64,000 bases of DNA from Cunninghamia lanceolata (Eukaryota; Streptophyta; Pinopsida; Cupressales; Cupressaceae): the NCBI GenBank assembly GCA_027924645.1, contig BSBN01000233.1:12790501-12854500 (forward strand), given 5' to 3'. A program made the position numbers and the translations under genes. The stretch's first letter is position 1, and each line of letters begins with the position of its first letter. The notes beneath the pieces were generated by a model. That model had not been told where the DNA came from. It made no database searches and was given only the letters and a program-made list of their open reading frames with translations. Shown piece after piece: positions 47,953 to 58,905 of the stretch.

Positions 47953-48633
47953 GGAACCACATTTCATCACGTTATAATGTATGGAAACTCTTTTTTCCAT
48001 TGCCAAACCGCCTCACCACGACATAACAATTTTGAAACGAGAAAAGAAGAGCTCCCCATTAATTTCCTACAAAGCCCATGAGATAGTAAGTGTTGGGATA
48101 ACAAGGGCCAAAATTTTCAAGTTTGTACCTGACGATTCACAGTCAGAGCACAAACAAACATCTGGTACCGAAAATGAGGAAACACACAAAAAGTCTCTCC
48201 AGAAAACGACCGATCTGATATACTCAACGTTTTGTTTCACGGAACAGATGATACAAGAGCCGACACACTCATCAATGCTGACATCTCCTTCGCTGTGGAT
48301 GTTATCCATCAACTCATCAATTCCTGCACTGAGGAAGCTCAGATCAATCAATCAGCGAATAGAAGTTTACTTAGAGAAGTCAGGCGGGAGTACGGAACTA
48401 AGGCCATAGGTTCTCCAAGATTTCCATTATACGACATAGACTATGGATGGTGGAAGGCTGTAGATGTGCAGAAAGAAGACATGAATGGCAACGACATTGG
48501 AAGCATGGTTTTGACATGTCCAAAAGATGGAGGAAAAAGCATCATGGTCTCAACCTACCTTCCTCAACACCAGATGGACCTCTTACATCACCTTCTCTTT
48601 TCAGGAAGAGTTTATCCATCAGCTAAGTTGTAA
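47953..48633 (+). pseudogene. BAHD acyltransferase copy 3: rest of exon 2 after the copia insertion
   Basis: Resumes in the exon 2 frame with GTTFHHVIMYGNS. The catalytic HXXXD motif therefore reads HVIMY: the Asp codon is replaced by Tyr. After a frameshift near 47975-47990 the frame at 47981 reads ILKREKKSS..YKAHEIVS..ITRAKIFKFVPDDS to FCFTEQMIQ, the middle of the enzyme. The segment holding the DCRGR..NPP region, present in remnant 2, is missing near 48245-48265. From there LINADISFAVDVIHQLINS and SPRFPLYDIDYGWWKAVDV run to the natural end LHHLLFSGRVYPSAKL at 48633. DFGWG reads DYGWW. The gene is dead by four independent lesions. Confidence 0.87.
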
Positions 48634-48679
48634 ATTTAAATTTTGTAAATTTTACAATAAATTTACAACTTAGCTGATG
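48617..48679. repeat. Perfect 22-bp inverted repeat at the 3' end of BAHD copy 3
   Basis: The arms 48617-48638 and 48658-48679 are exact reverse complements, with a 19-nt spacer. The left arm spans the end of the coding region. The right arm is an extra inverted copy not present after remnants 1 and 2. Confidence 0.9.
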
Positions 48680-49811
48680 TAAGCATGGTTTTATAACATC
48701 AGTTTTACCGCCAATCATGTTTTGTAAAATTTAAATCTCCAATCCAAGAGGTGGTGGAAAGAGACTTTGCAATCTAAGTCAAGAGGAGATTTTTCAATAG
48801 TATTATTGGAAGCATAGAGTGGTTATAACTTAATATATTAATATAGAAGTGCACTATTCATCATAAAATATAAATCTTTTATCTCATTTAATTATTTCAA
48901 AATGCATGTTCAAATAAATTAAAATTCTTTTTTTTTCTTTTAACTGTATTATAATTCTTCTTTTTCCTTTTTGATTTTTAATTATCTTCCAATTTTTATA
49001 GCTTGCATGAATCTAGTTTTTAATAGATTGTTGTGTTTTTAAAGAGAACCTTCACATTCTCCTAATCCAAAATGTGTCATCCACGGTGAATTAACAAAAT
49101 AAAGTTGATGTGCATAGGAGTGTTTAGTTTTTATGGATATAAGCTTTGGCCATTTTTAGCGCACCAACGTTTATTTTTTGTGGATAGAGTTGTTAAAAAG
49201 AATAAATTAGAATAATTGAGTTGGGTGTAAGTATGGAGCAACAAGAGGTACCATAGTGCAAACCATCTAGTTGTTTACAAAGGGTGGAAGAATTACATTT
49301 CATTATCTTGCTTTGTGAAGTTTCGAGAGGATCAAATATAAGGCCCACTTGTGTTTGATCTTTGCTATGTTTTGATCTCTTATTAATGCTTATATGTTAG
49401 AGCATATTTTTAAGACTTGAGTGATAGATAGACTAGCTAGGGAATGTTGAAGATGGATTAATTATGTTTGGTGCTTTGAGCAAAGTCATATTTGTGATTA
49501 CATAGATTCGATGATATTATTGATTATCATGTCTTGTGATGTTGTTACCCTATTGTGACCACTATGATGGTGACATGATTATATATTTATACAACATGTG
49601 ATATTATTTTATGACTAAACCAGTATAACTTATTCAGTTTCACTATTTTCATTTATTACATGATGCTAGTTGATCAATGCTAATATGTGATTTAGTTATA
49701 CATCTTTATATTATCTTGATCATTTTAGAATTTGTTGATCATAATATTTGGATGTGGTTAAATTGTAGAGCTTTTTCCATACATTTATTTCTGGATCAGG
49801 AGCATCCAACA
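48680..49811. other. No gene seen
   Basis: AT-rich, no domains and no obvious repeat within the window. Confidence 0.5.
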
Positions 49812-51125
49812 GAGGCATCTTTCTTTTCTAAGTTGGGCGACTTCTTTGGAGCCTTGTATCAATTTCCTTTAATCAAAATAGACTGGCAAATTTTGACTCA
49901 GGCACTGCCACATGGCGAGGCCTCGCATCTTCAGGACACAATAGTTTCTAGCAGGCCCTTCCATTGCGCCATTGGCTAGGCGTTGTGACTCAGGCCAAAA
50001 GTGGGCCCCGTTTCATCAACACAAAAGAAATCCTCAAGACTCTTCAAAGTAACACGTGGCATCACCTTGCATCTCCAAGACAATGGCAAGTTTGACACCT
50101 TCGAAACATTGCACCATTGGTGGATCATGTTGAATAATCCCTGGTGGGCCCCTCTCGTGAAGCAAAGAAGGGCAAGTGTTTCGAATCATTCCAAGGCCAC
50201 ATGTTGTAGTTACACATCTCAAAGAGATGCTAATTCTGACACATGTTTCTATGTCCACCTTTAAGACATGTGGCACTAAGTCAAATTTGGTGGGCTCAAT
50301 GAGTTAAAAGAAGCATTGTGTGGTAGAGGCTTTCCTAGAGCCACGTGGTGCAACCTCGCTCATCCTTAGGGACCTAGGCACTGACACCAAGGGATATTGT
50401 GCCATTGGCTGGAGCATCCAACTCATCTTTGTGGTGGGGCCCATATTATTGAGACTCGATGAAACAAACATAACAAGCATTAGAGTCTTGAGGTGATTCC
50501 AATGGCTTCATGTGGTGCCTTCGTGTACATTCAAGGGGTGCCAATTTTGGCATAGATTTCTTAGTATGCCATTGGCCAATGGTGATGACTTAGCAATGGT
50601 GGGGATAATATCTATTAGGGAGTGGGTTCACCAAAGAGACATAGTGAAGAGCCACATGGTAGTGTCACGCACAATCTAAATGTAACAACGCTGACACCCT
50701 TCTAGTGTTGTGCTATTGGTTGAGGCAGGGGTGACTTCGGTGGGCTAAATTTCTTTTGAGGGTTGAGGTTATGGGAAGCATGTGATAGTCCTAGGAGGAC
50801 ACTTGGTGCAACCACACACCTTCTCAATGAGGTAGAACTAACACATGATATGGGTTATGCCATTAGTTGTTTGATGCCGAGTCAATAACAGTGATTCTAT
50901 GAAGCATCAAGAGGGCTCTTGGATATTGGATGAGCCATTAAGGGATCTAAAGACTAGTTTCAAGTAGAGGAAGAGCCACAACAAGGCATAAAGGAAACAT
51001 GAAAGAGGGGCTTCATGTGGTGTGATTGCGCTGCTCCTCAATGAAGCAAGCCTGAATCTCCCCAGCTGATGTGCCATGTCATCATGGTGGGTCTCATTCT
51101 CTTTGAGGTATCAAAGGTGAATCAT
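49812..51125. repeat. Dispersed repeat A, copy 2
   Basis: Parallel match to 5835-7160 with scattered substitutions. It is followed directly by repeat R1, as in copy 1. Confidence 0.6.
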
Positions 51126-51129
51126 TCTT

Positions 51130-51440
51130 TTAGGGGGAGCACACTTGATGTTGTTATATTTTTCTGACAAAAACATGACCATTTTGTATGCTCCCCCTAT
51201 TTGACCCTCTTAATCTTCACCATTATTTTTAAATAGTAGCTTAGAAACTAGATTCCAAGCACTACTAATCTTGTTCTTGTCACATCTTGAAATTTTGAAC
51301 GTGGGTATCTTGAATTTCTCATCCAAGATTAGTTTTTGCTGATTTCAAGAAAAAAGTGGCCACTTTTGACCCCCTTTTAGCCCCTATTTCTATACACATA
51401 CTCACATTTACAATTCAAATGTCTATTTTGATCCACTTTC
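51130..51440 (-). repeat. Dispersed repeat R1, copy 5
   Basis: TTTAGGGGGAGCACACTTGA and TATGCTCCCCCTATTTGACC form short inverted words near its end. It also holds AAAGTGGCCACTTTTGACC. It abuts copia block 2. Confidence 0.65.
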
Positions 51441-51459
51441 CATTAATCCACTTGCCATT

Positions 51460-52345
51460 GCCATTTCCAATAGGATGAAAACCTTTTGGTTGCAAATGGG
51501 AGTTCAAGAAAAAGATTGGTTTAGATGGAGGTATTGAAAAGTACAAAGCATAACTAGTTGTGAAAGGTTACTCTCAAGTTGATGGTGTTGATTACGTGAG
51601 ATATTTTCTCCTATTGAAAAAAATGACATCCATTAGATTCTTGCTTTCTATTGCTACAACTTATGATCTAAAGGTTGAGCATATTATAAAAACAACATTC
51701 CTTCATGGTGATTTGGAGGAAGTTATTTATCTGACATGTCCAGAGCACTATGTGGTGAAAGGTAAAATTAATCAAGGTCTATAGAAGAGGCATTAGGTAT
51801 GAATGATGCAGAGTTTTGGAAGATTTCCATTGATGAAGAAATGACATCTTTGGAAAAGAATTATACATTAAACCTAGTACCATTTCCAATAGGATGAAAA
51901 CCTTTTAATTGCAAATGGGAGTTCAATAAAAAGATTGGTTTAGATGGAGGTAATGAAAAGTACAAAGCATAACTGGTAAGATTGTAGATAATTAGTGTTC
52001 CTTTCATTGTAGGAACAAGGTTATTTTATTTATAATATCCAACATCCCCATTGAAGATTGAAGACACATGACCAGAGTGCCTTACCAAAGTGTGGTCATA
52101 AGTTTGATGTATTCTATGGTCTGTACTAGCCCAGACATATCCCAAGATGTGGGAGATCTTTCCATATATATGTCTAATCCTAGTAGAGTTCATTGGGATG
52201 TAGTTAAAAGAGTCTTCAAACATTTGTGAGGTACCTCAAAGTATTCCTTGTGTTATCATGGTAATTTGATAGGAGATGAGAATTATCTTAATATTTTTGG
52301 TTATCTGGATTCAAATTGGGTAGGTGATGTTAATAGCAGAGGATC
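51460..52345 (+). pseudogene. pol: Copia block 2, left half, with internal duplication and deletion
   Basis: Reverse transcriptase pieces GCKWEF, EKYKA, SIRFLLSIATTYDLKVEH and TTFLHGDLEEVIY are paralogous to 22580-22930. At about 51770 the sequence jumps back to text found at about 22505 in block 1, so TCAAGGTCTATAGAAGAGGC onward appears after, not before, the TTFLHGD region. GATGAAAACCTTTT occurs twice (51475 and 51893). A second junction near 51975 then skips about 600 bp. It ends at 52345 with the gypsy insertion. Non-functional. Confidence 0.85.
52341..52345. repeat. Target site duplication GGATC, left
   Basis: The right copy at 58906-58910 is GGGTC, one transition apart. The empty site in block 1 (30457-30461) reads AGATC. 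Confidence 0.8.
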
Positions 52346-53213
52346 TGGTGTAGGAGCACCTACAAAATCATGTTTTCTTTTGTAATAAGGTCTATTGACC
52401 AATGCATTTTCATTTTGTATCTAGGTTTGTGTTGTAAGTCCCAAGTGACTTAGGGGACATTTGTCAATTGTAATCGAATCATGCTAAAAATAGCAATAAT
52501 GCCAAAAATAGGTAATAGTGTTTCCCAGCCGCTTGGAGTCAGTTCGGTACTACTCAGGGCGAGTTGATAAATGCCCAAAGGAATGATCAAATGATTATCA
52601 AATGTAATCAGATTGAAGTAGTGTGATCGAATGTGATTGTATTGTGCTAAAGAGAAATAAAGAAATTATGTTCCATCCATTTGATTTCCATTTCTTACAA
52701 CTGTAAATCGTGCTACTGTAGATTTCCATTCATTTTGGATTTTCCATTATTGCCGTATGTCGCCATGAAGCATTCCACTGGTGAGATTTCTGTTGAAATC
52801 AGTGGAATGGCTTCGATGTACCAGTATCAATTTGTTCTTTGTTTTGTTTTGTGTCGACAGTGCAGGCGTTCCAGACTGAGGTGTGTGCACAGTAGCGTGC
52901 CCTAGATCTCTATGTGCTAGGCGTAGAGAAGAAATCAGACTGTGTGAGGGTTAAAAACCCTAACGGCGTATCGCTGTGTTGATTCATCGGTACGTCGGCC
53001 AAAGGTTGCAAGTGTTTGCCGACAAAGCAAGTTGCGCTGAAGGAAGTTAGTTGCCGACGAAGCAAGCCTCACTAACGACAGACGCCATCGGGGTATTTGT
53101 AGAAGGATGGGGGACTTGGCCGATGGAGTTGAATCGGTGGCTCATCTATTAGTTCATTGCCTGCGAAAAATTTAGGGCATCAGTCTGTGGTAACCGCTGT
53201 GTACTCCCCATCA
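52346..53213 (+). repeat. 5' LTR of the gypsy element (868 bp)
   Basis: Starts TGGTGTAGGAGCACC and ends CCCCATCA. It lacks the 21-bp duplication found in the partner LTR. Confidence 0.92.
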
Positions 53214-53216
53214 TAT

Positions 53217-53228
53217 TGGTATCAGAGC
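53217..53228 (+). other. Primer binding site (initiator tRNA-Met type)
   Basis: TGGTATCAGAGC, three bases after the LTR end. Confidence 0.92.
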
Positions 53229-53316
53229 TTGGAAAAAAAGATTTGGGCTGCAAATCGAATTGAGGATTTGCAAGAGTGTTGGCGTTTGGGTGTTGTCTGT
53301 GAATGTTTATGTCAGA

Positions 53317-53510
53317 CAAAGAAAGTGAGACAGAGGTGGAGAGGATGCCTCCCAAAAGTATGTTGCAGGACGTCGTTAAGAAGCTGATCGAGGAGATGCT
53401 TACATCTAAGTTGCAAAGAAAGCGAGACAGAGGCGGAAAGGATGCCTCCCAAAAGTATGTTGCAGGACGCCGTTAAGAAGCTAATCAAGGAGATGCTTGC
53501 ATCTAAGTTG
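53317..53510 (+). repeat. 97-bp tandem duplication spanning the gag start
   Basis: GATGCCTCCCAAAAGTATGT occurs at 53344 and 53441 with the same surroundings. It duplicates the presumed gag start codon (53345 and 53442). Because 97 is not a multiple of three, the first ATG is out of frame with the body of gag. Confidence 0.9.
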
Positions 53511-54871
53511 GGAGAGTTCAAGCAGTCCAAAGGCAAAGAGAGAGAAGATGAAAGTGACAGTGATGAAGGCGATGCGAAAATTGCCGAAACCGGTAAAAGG
53601 ACAGAGGAGATACCAACAAACCAGAGGGCATTTTTAAATGCATTAAAGTCAGTCAATAGAGACACCATAATGGGTTGCCTATGTATAGTGGAAGTATGGA
53701 AGCTGAAGAGGTGATTGACTGGATTGAGGCAATGAACAATCATTTTGAATATAAAGAAATCCCTGATGATAAGAGGGTTAAGTTGGCAAAGGCAAGATTG
53801 CAGGGATCTGGTCTTGCATGGTGGAATTATGAACAAGGAGAGAGAGTCAAGGAGGGGAAGAATATGATAACCTACTGGGAAAGGATGAAGACCAAACTCA
53901 AGGCACAGTTCTTACCTCTAGATTATGATGTGCAGATGTATAAGAAATTGCAAAACCTCAGACAGAGAGACCTTAATATAAATGCATACACACAAGAGTT
54001 TCATAAACTCAGTCTCAAGTCAAAGAGACAAGAAGAAGAGTTAGAGAAGGTGGCCAGGTATTTAAATGGCCTAAGGATGAACATCCAAGATGAGATTAGC
54101 ATCTTAGCACCAGACACAATGAACAAGTGTTTCCAAATGGCCTTAAGGGCTGAAGAGAAGATAAAGAGAAAGAGTGAGCAGAACAATAGAGGTAGAGGTG
54201 GACAAAATTTCAGAGGCAGAGGCAGTTTTAGAGGAAGAAGTCCTAACTAGAGGCCTAGTGGTGAGTCTAGCCAAGAAGAGCAAGTTGGGGACTCTAGTAG
54301 CAGAGGAGGCTACCGAGGAAGAAGGCCTAATGGAAGAGGTGGGACAAATGGATCAAGTAGAGGATCCAAGTTCTCCAATATGAGATGTTATAACTGCAAT
54401 CAGATAGGGCACCCGACATACAAGTGTTCAGAGAAGGCTTCAACTTCTCATGGTGGTGAGAAGAGAATCACTTTGATTCAAGAAGATGCAAGGAGTGTGA
54501 CATTTCCTAATGCAAATCTAGAATCAGAAACGAGAGAGAATCTGATGATCAAGAGGACGCTGCTCAAGGAACCAGTGCACACTGAACCATCACAAAGAAG
54601 GGCTTTGTTCAGAATCAACTGCAAGATCCAAGATAAGGTTTGTAAAGTCATTATTGACTCTGGTTCTACTGATAACATTATATCTTTGGAAGCAGTGAAT
54701 AAGTTGAAGTTAGAAAAGATACCCCATAGCAGTCCATATAAATTCAGTTGGTTGAACAAGGGGCAACACGTACTCATCAATGAACAGGCATGGTTAGAAT
54801 TTAGTATTAAGGGGTATAGAGACAAGATTTTGTGTGACATCCTTCCAATGATGCTTGCCATCTTTTGTTAG
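53442..54871 (+). pseudogene. gag: Gypsy gag and protease (two frameshifts, one stop)
   Basis: Starts MPPKSMLQDAVKKL. A one-base deletion near 53663 moves the frame. The gag core follows (SMEAEEVIDWIEAMNNHF, AWWNYE, MKTKLKAQFLP, Arg/Gly-rich tail). A TAG at 54248-54250 interrupts it. The same frame then gives the zinc knuckle CYNCNQIGHPTYKC (54386-54427) and the aspartic protease (IIDSGSTDNIIS near 54652, where other elements usually have D-S/T-G-A/S). A missing G near 54850 breaks the frame before LGRPWQFDKKAHHDG. Gag builds the particle and the protease matures the polyprotein. Confidence 0.88.
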
Positions 54872-56829
54872 GCAGACCATGGCAGTTTGACAAAAAGGCT
54901 CATCATGATGGAGAGAAGAATGCTTACTCATTCCAAAAGGATGGTGCGACTTATAGGATACAATCATTGGTAGAAGAGGATCCACAACATGTAGGGTCTA
55001 GTGTAATGTTGGTAGGAGAAAAAGAATTCATGGATACACTAAAGGAAGGTGATGGAGTAGGTTTTACTTTGATTGTGAAGCCTAAGGGGGAAAAGAAGGA
55101 AAGTGTGAGAGAAGTAGGACCTAAAGAGGTCAGAGATTTGCTTGAGAGTTACAAAGGAGTAATTGCAAAGGATATACCTGATTCCCTACCACCAATCAGA
55201 GATATTAGCCATCAGATAGATCTCATACCAGGAGCAGTACTTCTGAATAAGGCAGCATATAAAATGACCCCTCAGTAGAATGAAGAGCTAGCAAAATAGA
55301 TTTAAGAACTCCTAAACAAGGGGCTAATAAGGAAGAGTCTTAGTCCATGTGCAATACCTACTCTTTTAGCCCCAAAGAAATATGGGAAATGGAGATTGTG
55401 TACTGATTCTAGGGCAATAAATAGGATAACCATCAGGTATAGGTTTCCTATTCCTAGAATAGAGGATCTAATGGATTGTTTGGGAGGAGCTACCTATTTC
55501 TCTAAGATAGACTTGAAGAGTGGGTACCATCAGATAAGGATAAGAGGAGGGGATGAGTGGAAGACAACTTTCAAAACCAATGAAGGGTTGTATGAGTGGC
55601 TTGTGATGTCATTTGGTCTTTCAAATGCCCCTAGCACCTTTATGAGGCTGATGAATGAGGTGTTGTAGGAATTCATAGGAAAATTTGTGGTAGTCTACCT
55701 TGATGATATTTTGGTGTTCAATAAGAGTAAGGAAGAGCACTTGAAACATTTGGAGATAGTCTTGTAGAGGCTGCAAGAATAGAAGTTACTGATAAACTTG
55801 GAAAAGTGTGACTTCATGAAACAAGAATTGGTGTATCTAGGTTTTATCATCTCTAAGGGTGATTTGAAAATGGATCCCTCCAAGGTAGAAGCTATTTTGA
55901 ATTGGCCTACACCCAGGACAGCTGGAGAGGTCAGAAGTTTCCATGGTTTGGCCACATTTTATAGGAAATTCATTAAGAACTACAGTGGCATCTGTGCACC
56001 TATGTTGGAGACCATCAAGGGTGGAAGTAAGATAAAGTTTGTGTGGATGAAAGCGGCAGATTAGAGTTTTGAAAGTCTGAAACAGAAAGTTGCTAAATTC
56101 CCTGTTTTAGTGTTACCTGATTTCAATAAGGTTTTCACAATTGAATGTGATGCAAGTGGATTGGTCATAGGAGCAGTGTTGAGCCAAGAAGGTAGACCAG
56201 TAGCCTTATTCAGTGAAAAGTTAATTGAAGCCAAGAGGAAATACTCCTCTTATGATTTAGAGTTGTACGCTATGGTACAGACTCTAAAAAAATGGAGGCA
56301 CTACTTGCTTCCTAAGGAATTTATTGTATACACTAACAATCATGCTCTTAGTTTTTTGAATGGATAGGAAAAAGCTCAGTCATAGACACATGAAATGGGT
56401 GGAAAGTCTTCAAGCATACACCTTCATCATCAAACATAGGAAAGGAATAACCAATAAGGTTGCTGATTCTCTAAGTAGAAGGGTGTTGACAGTGCAAGAA
56501 GTGCACTTACAAAGTATGGGTGTTGAGTCACTCAAAGGGTTGTATGAAGAGGACCATGATTTTAAGGAGATTTACAGGGTATGCAACGAGTTTTCCAATG
56601 CTTTCCATAGTGACTTTTCAAATTATACATTACAGGATGGACTTTTGTTTAAAGGAAGTCAACTCTGTATCCCTAAGTGTTCAACGAGGGATAATATTGT
56701 GAAGGAAAAACATAGTGGTGGTTTAGGAGGACATTTTGGGCTCAATAAGACCTTAGATCTTATCAGAAGGTTTTACTTTTGGCCAAGGTGCAATCTAATA
56801 TCCGAAGGCTTGTTGAGAGTTGTATGATT
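54865..56829 (+). pseudogene. pol: Gypsy reverse transcriptase and RNase H (many stops)
   Basis: From LGRPWQFD the frame reads reverse transcriptase ([68 protein letters not shown]), with the active site YLDDILVF near 55700. RNase H follows (TIECDASGLVIGAVLSQ near 56140, SYDLELYAMVQTLKKWRHYL, then ADSLSRR). Stops are at 55276, 55297, 55303, 55666, 55765, 55780, 56062 and 56365, all at positions where Q is expected in this family. A one-base insertion near 56370 (in the run of A before GCTCAGTC) shifts the frame into LSHRHMKWVESLQ. Confidence 0.93.
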
Positions 56830-57954
56830 TGCCAGCGAGCAAAGGGAGTCTCAGCCAATGCAGGACTATACCAACCTTTGCCCATACCAAACAGGCCTTG
56901 GGAAAGTTTGAGTATGGATTTTGTGATAGGATTTCCCAAGACAAGGACAAGTTATGACAGTGTGTTTGTTGTGGTAGATAGATTCAACAAAATGGCACAC
57001 TTTATTCCTTGTAAGACCACCAATGATGCTAGTTACATTGCAGGTTTGTTCTTTAAAGAAGTTTTCAAAATTCATGGATTACCTTTGAGTATTGTATCTG
57101 ACAGAGACAATAAATTTGTGTGACATTTCTAGAGAACCTTGTGGAAAAGATTGGGTACAAATTTGTCTTTTAGTTTAGCCTATCATCCTCAGACTGATGG
57201 TCAAACTGAGGTTGTGAATAGGTCATTAGGCAATCTGCTAAGATGTTTGACAAGAGAACATGGCAGTAGTTGGGATGTGGTACTCCCACAAGCAGAGTAT
57301 GCCTATAATGATTCTACAAATAGAAGTACAGGTCTAAGTCCTTTTGAAGTTGTTTATGGTAGTCATCCTAGAGGAATTTTTGAATTGAGAGATGTTCAAG
57401 GGATGGACAAAAGGAGTGGACATGTTGATACATTTGCAGAGGCTATGAAAGAGATCCATCAACAAGTCAGAGATACTCTACACCAGAACAGTCAGAAGAT
57501 CAAAGCTAGAGTGGATCAATGACGAAGGGATGTGCAGTACCAAATAGGAGATATGGTCATGGTTCATCTCAATAAGAACAGACTACCCAAGGGAAACCAC
57601 AACAAGTTGATGATGAGGAAAATTGGACCGTGTCAGATTCTGGAGAAATATGGTTCTAATGCTTACAAAATTGAACTCCCTAATGATATTGCTATTTCAC
57701 CTATCTTCAATGTTGCTGATCTGACATTATATAAGAGTCTTGATATGGGAGAAGACGCAGATGATTATGTCGACGACAATATAGAGTGGGTGCAACATTT
57801 ACCACCTAAGGAACCACCGAAGATGGAGTGTATTTTGGATAGCAAGACAGCTAAGAAGACCAGAAATCAAACATATTTTAAGCACTTAGTCAAATGGCAA
57901 GGACTTCCAGACTCAGAGGCCACATGGATACTGGAAGCAGACATCAAAAAGTAG
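56640..57954 (+). pseudogene. int: Gypsy integrase with C-terminal chromodomain
   Basis: The zinc-binding HHCC part is [22 protein letters not shown], with a one-base deletion near 56775. The catalytic core has D in [12 protein letters not shown] in IVSDRDNKF and E in HPQTDGQTEVVNRS. The core is broken by TGA at 57121 and TAG at 57130 (the usual W in HFWRTLW). Another TGA at 57520 fits CGA to TGA. The last 45 codons (ILDSKTAKKTRNQTYFKHL, VKWQGLPDSEATWILEADI) form a chromodomain, the module thought to guide chromoviruses to histone-marked chromatin. It ends at TAG 57952-57954. Confidence 0.92.
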
Positions 57955-58015
57955 GGTGGTGATTTGCAGCAGTTAGTCTCTAAGAGGACTTGAGACAACT
58001 TTCACCTGGGGAGTA

Positions 58016-58905
58016 TGGTGTAGGAGCACCTACAAAATCATGTTTTCTTTTGTAATAAGGTCTATGACCAATGCATTTTCATTTTGTATCTAGGTTTGTG
58101 TTGTAAGTCCCAAGTGACTTAGGGGACATTTGTCAATTGTAATCGAATCATGCTAAAAATAGCAATAATGCCAAAAATAAGCAATAGTGTTTCCCAGCCG
58201 CTTGGATTGATCTCCCAGCCGCTTGGAGTCAGTTCGGTACTACTCTGGGTGAGTTGATAAATGCCCAGAGGAATGATCAAATGATCATCGAATGTAATCA
58301 GATCGAAGTAGTGTGATCGAATGTGATTGTATTGTGCTCAAGAGAAATAAAGAAATTTTGTTCTGTCCATTTGATTTCCATTTCTTACAACTGTAAATCA
58401 TGCTATTATAGATTTCCATTCATTTTGCATTTTCCATTGTTACCATATGTCACCGTGAAGCATTCGACTAGTGACATTTCTGTCAAAATCAGTGGAATGG
58501 CTTCGATGTACCAGTATTCATTTTGTTCTTTGTTTTGTTTTGTGTCGACAGTGTAGGTGTTCCAGACTGAGGTGTGTGCATAGTAGCGTGCCCTAGCATC
58601 TCTATGTGCTAGGCATAGAGAAGAGATCAGACTATGTGAGGGTTGAAAACCCTAACGGCGTATCGCTATGTTGATTCATCGGCGCGTCGGCCAAAGGTTG
58701 CAAGTGTTCGCCGACAGAGCAAGTCATGTCGAAGGAAGTCAGTTACCAACGAAGCAAGCCTCACCAACAGAAGATGCCATCGGGGTATTTGTAGAAGGAT
58801 GAGGGACTTGGCCGATGGAGTTGAATCGGTGGCTCATTTGTTAGTTCGTTGACTGCGAAAAATTTAGGGCATCGGTCTATGGTAACCACTGTGCGCTCCC
58901 CATCA
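58016..58905 (+). repeat. 3' LTR of the gypsy element (890 bp)
   Basis: Same ends as the 5' LTR. It has a 21-bp partial duplication at 58193-58227, where CCCAGCCGCTTGGA appears twice. Followed by GGGTC (58906-58910). Confidence 0.92.

Larger units (their letters stand above)
52346..58905 (+). mobile_element. Full-length chromodomain gypsy (Ty3-type) LTR retrotransposon
   Basis: 6560 bp with LTRs 52346-53213 and 58016-58905, an initiator-Met primer site at 53217-53228, a purine tract CTGGGGAGTA before the 3' LTR, and near-identical 5-bp target copies. The internal order is gag, protease, reverse transcriptase, RNase H, integrase, chromodomain, which is the chromovirus order. It is inserted in the RNase H region of copia block 2. 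The coding region carries about 12 internal stops and four frameshifts, so it is inactive. Confidence 0.94.

Noticed and set aside
41883..48633. Taxane-type acyltransferase
   Set aside because: The family is BAHD, but the residues I can compare do not specifically support that clade; no substrate can be given.
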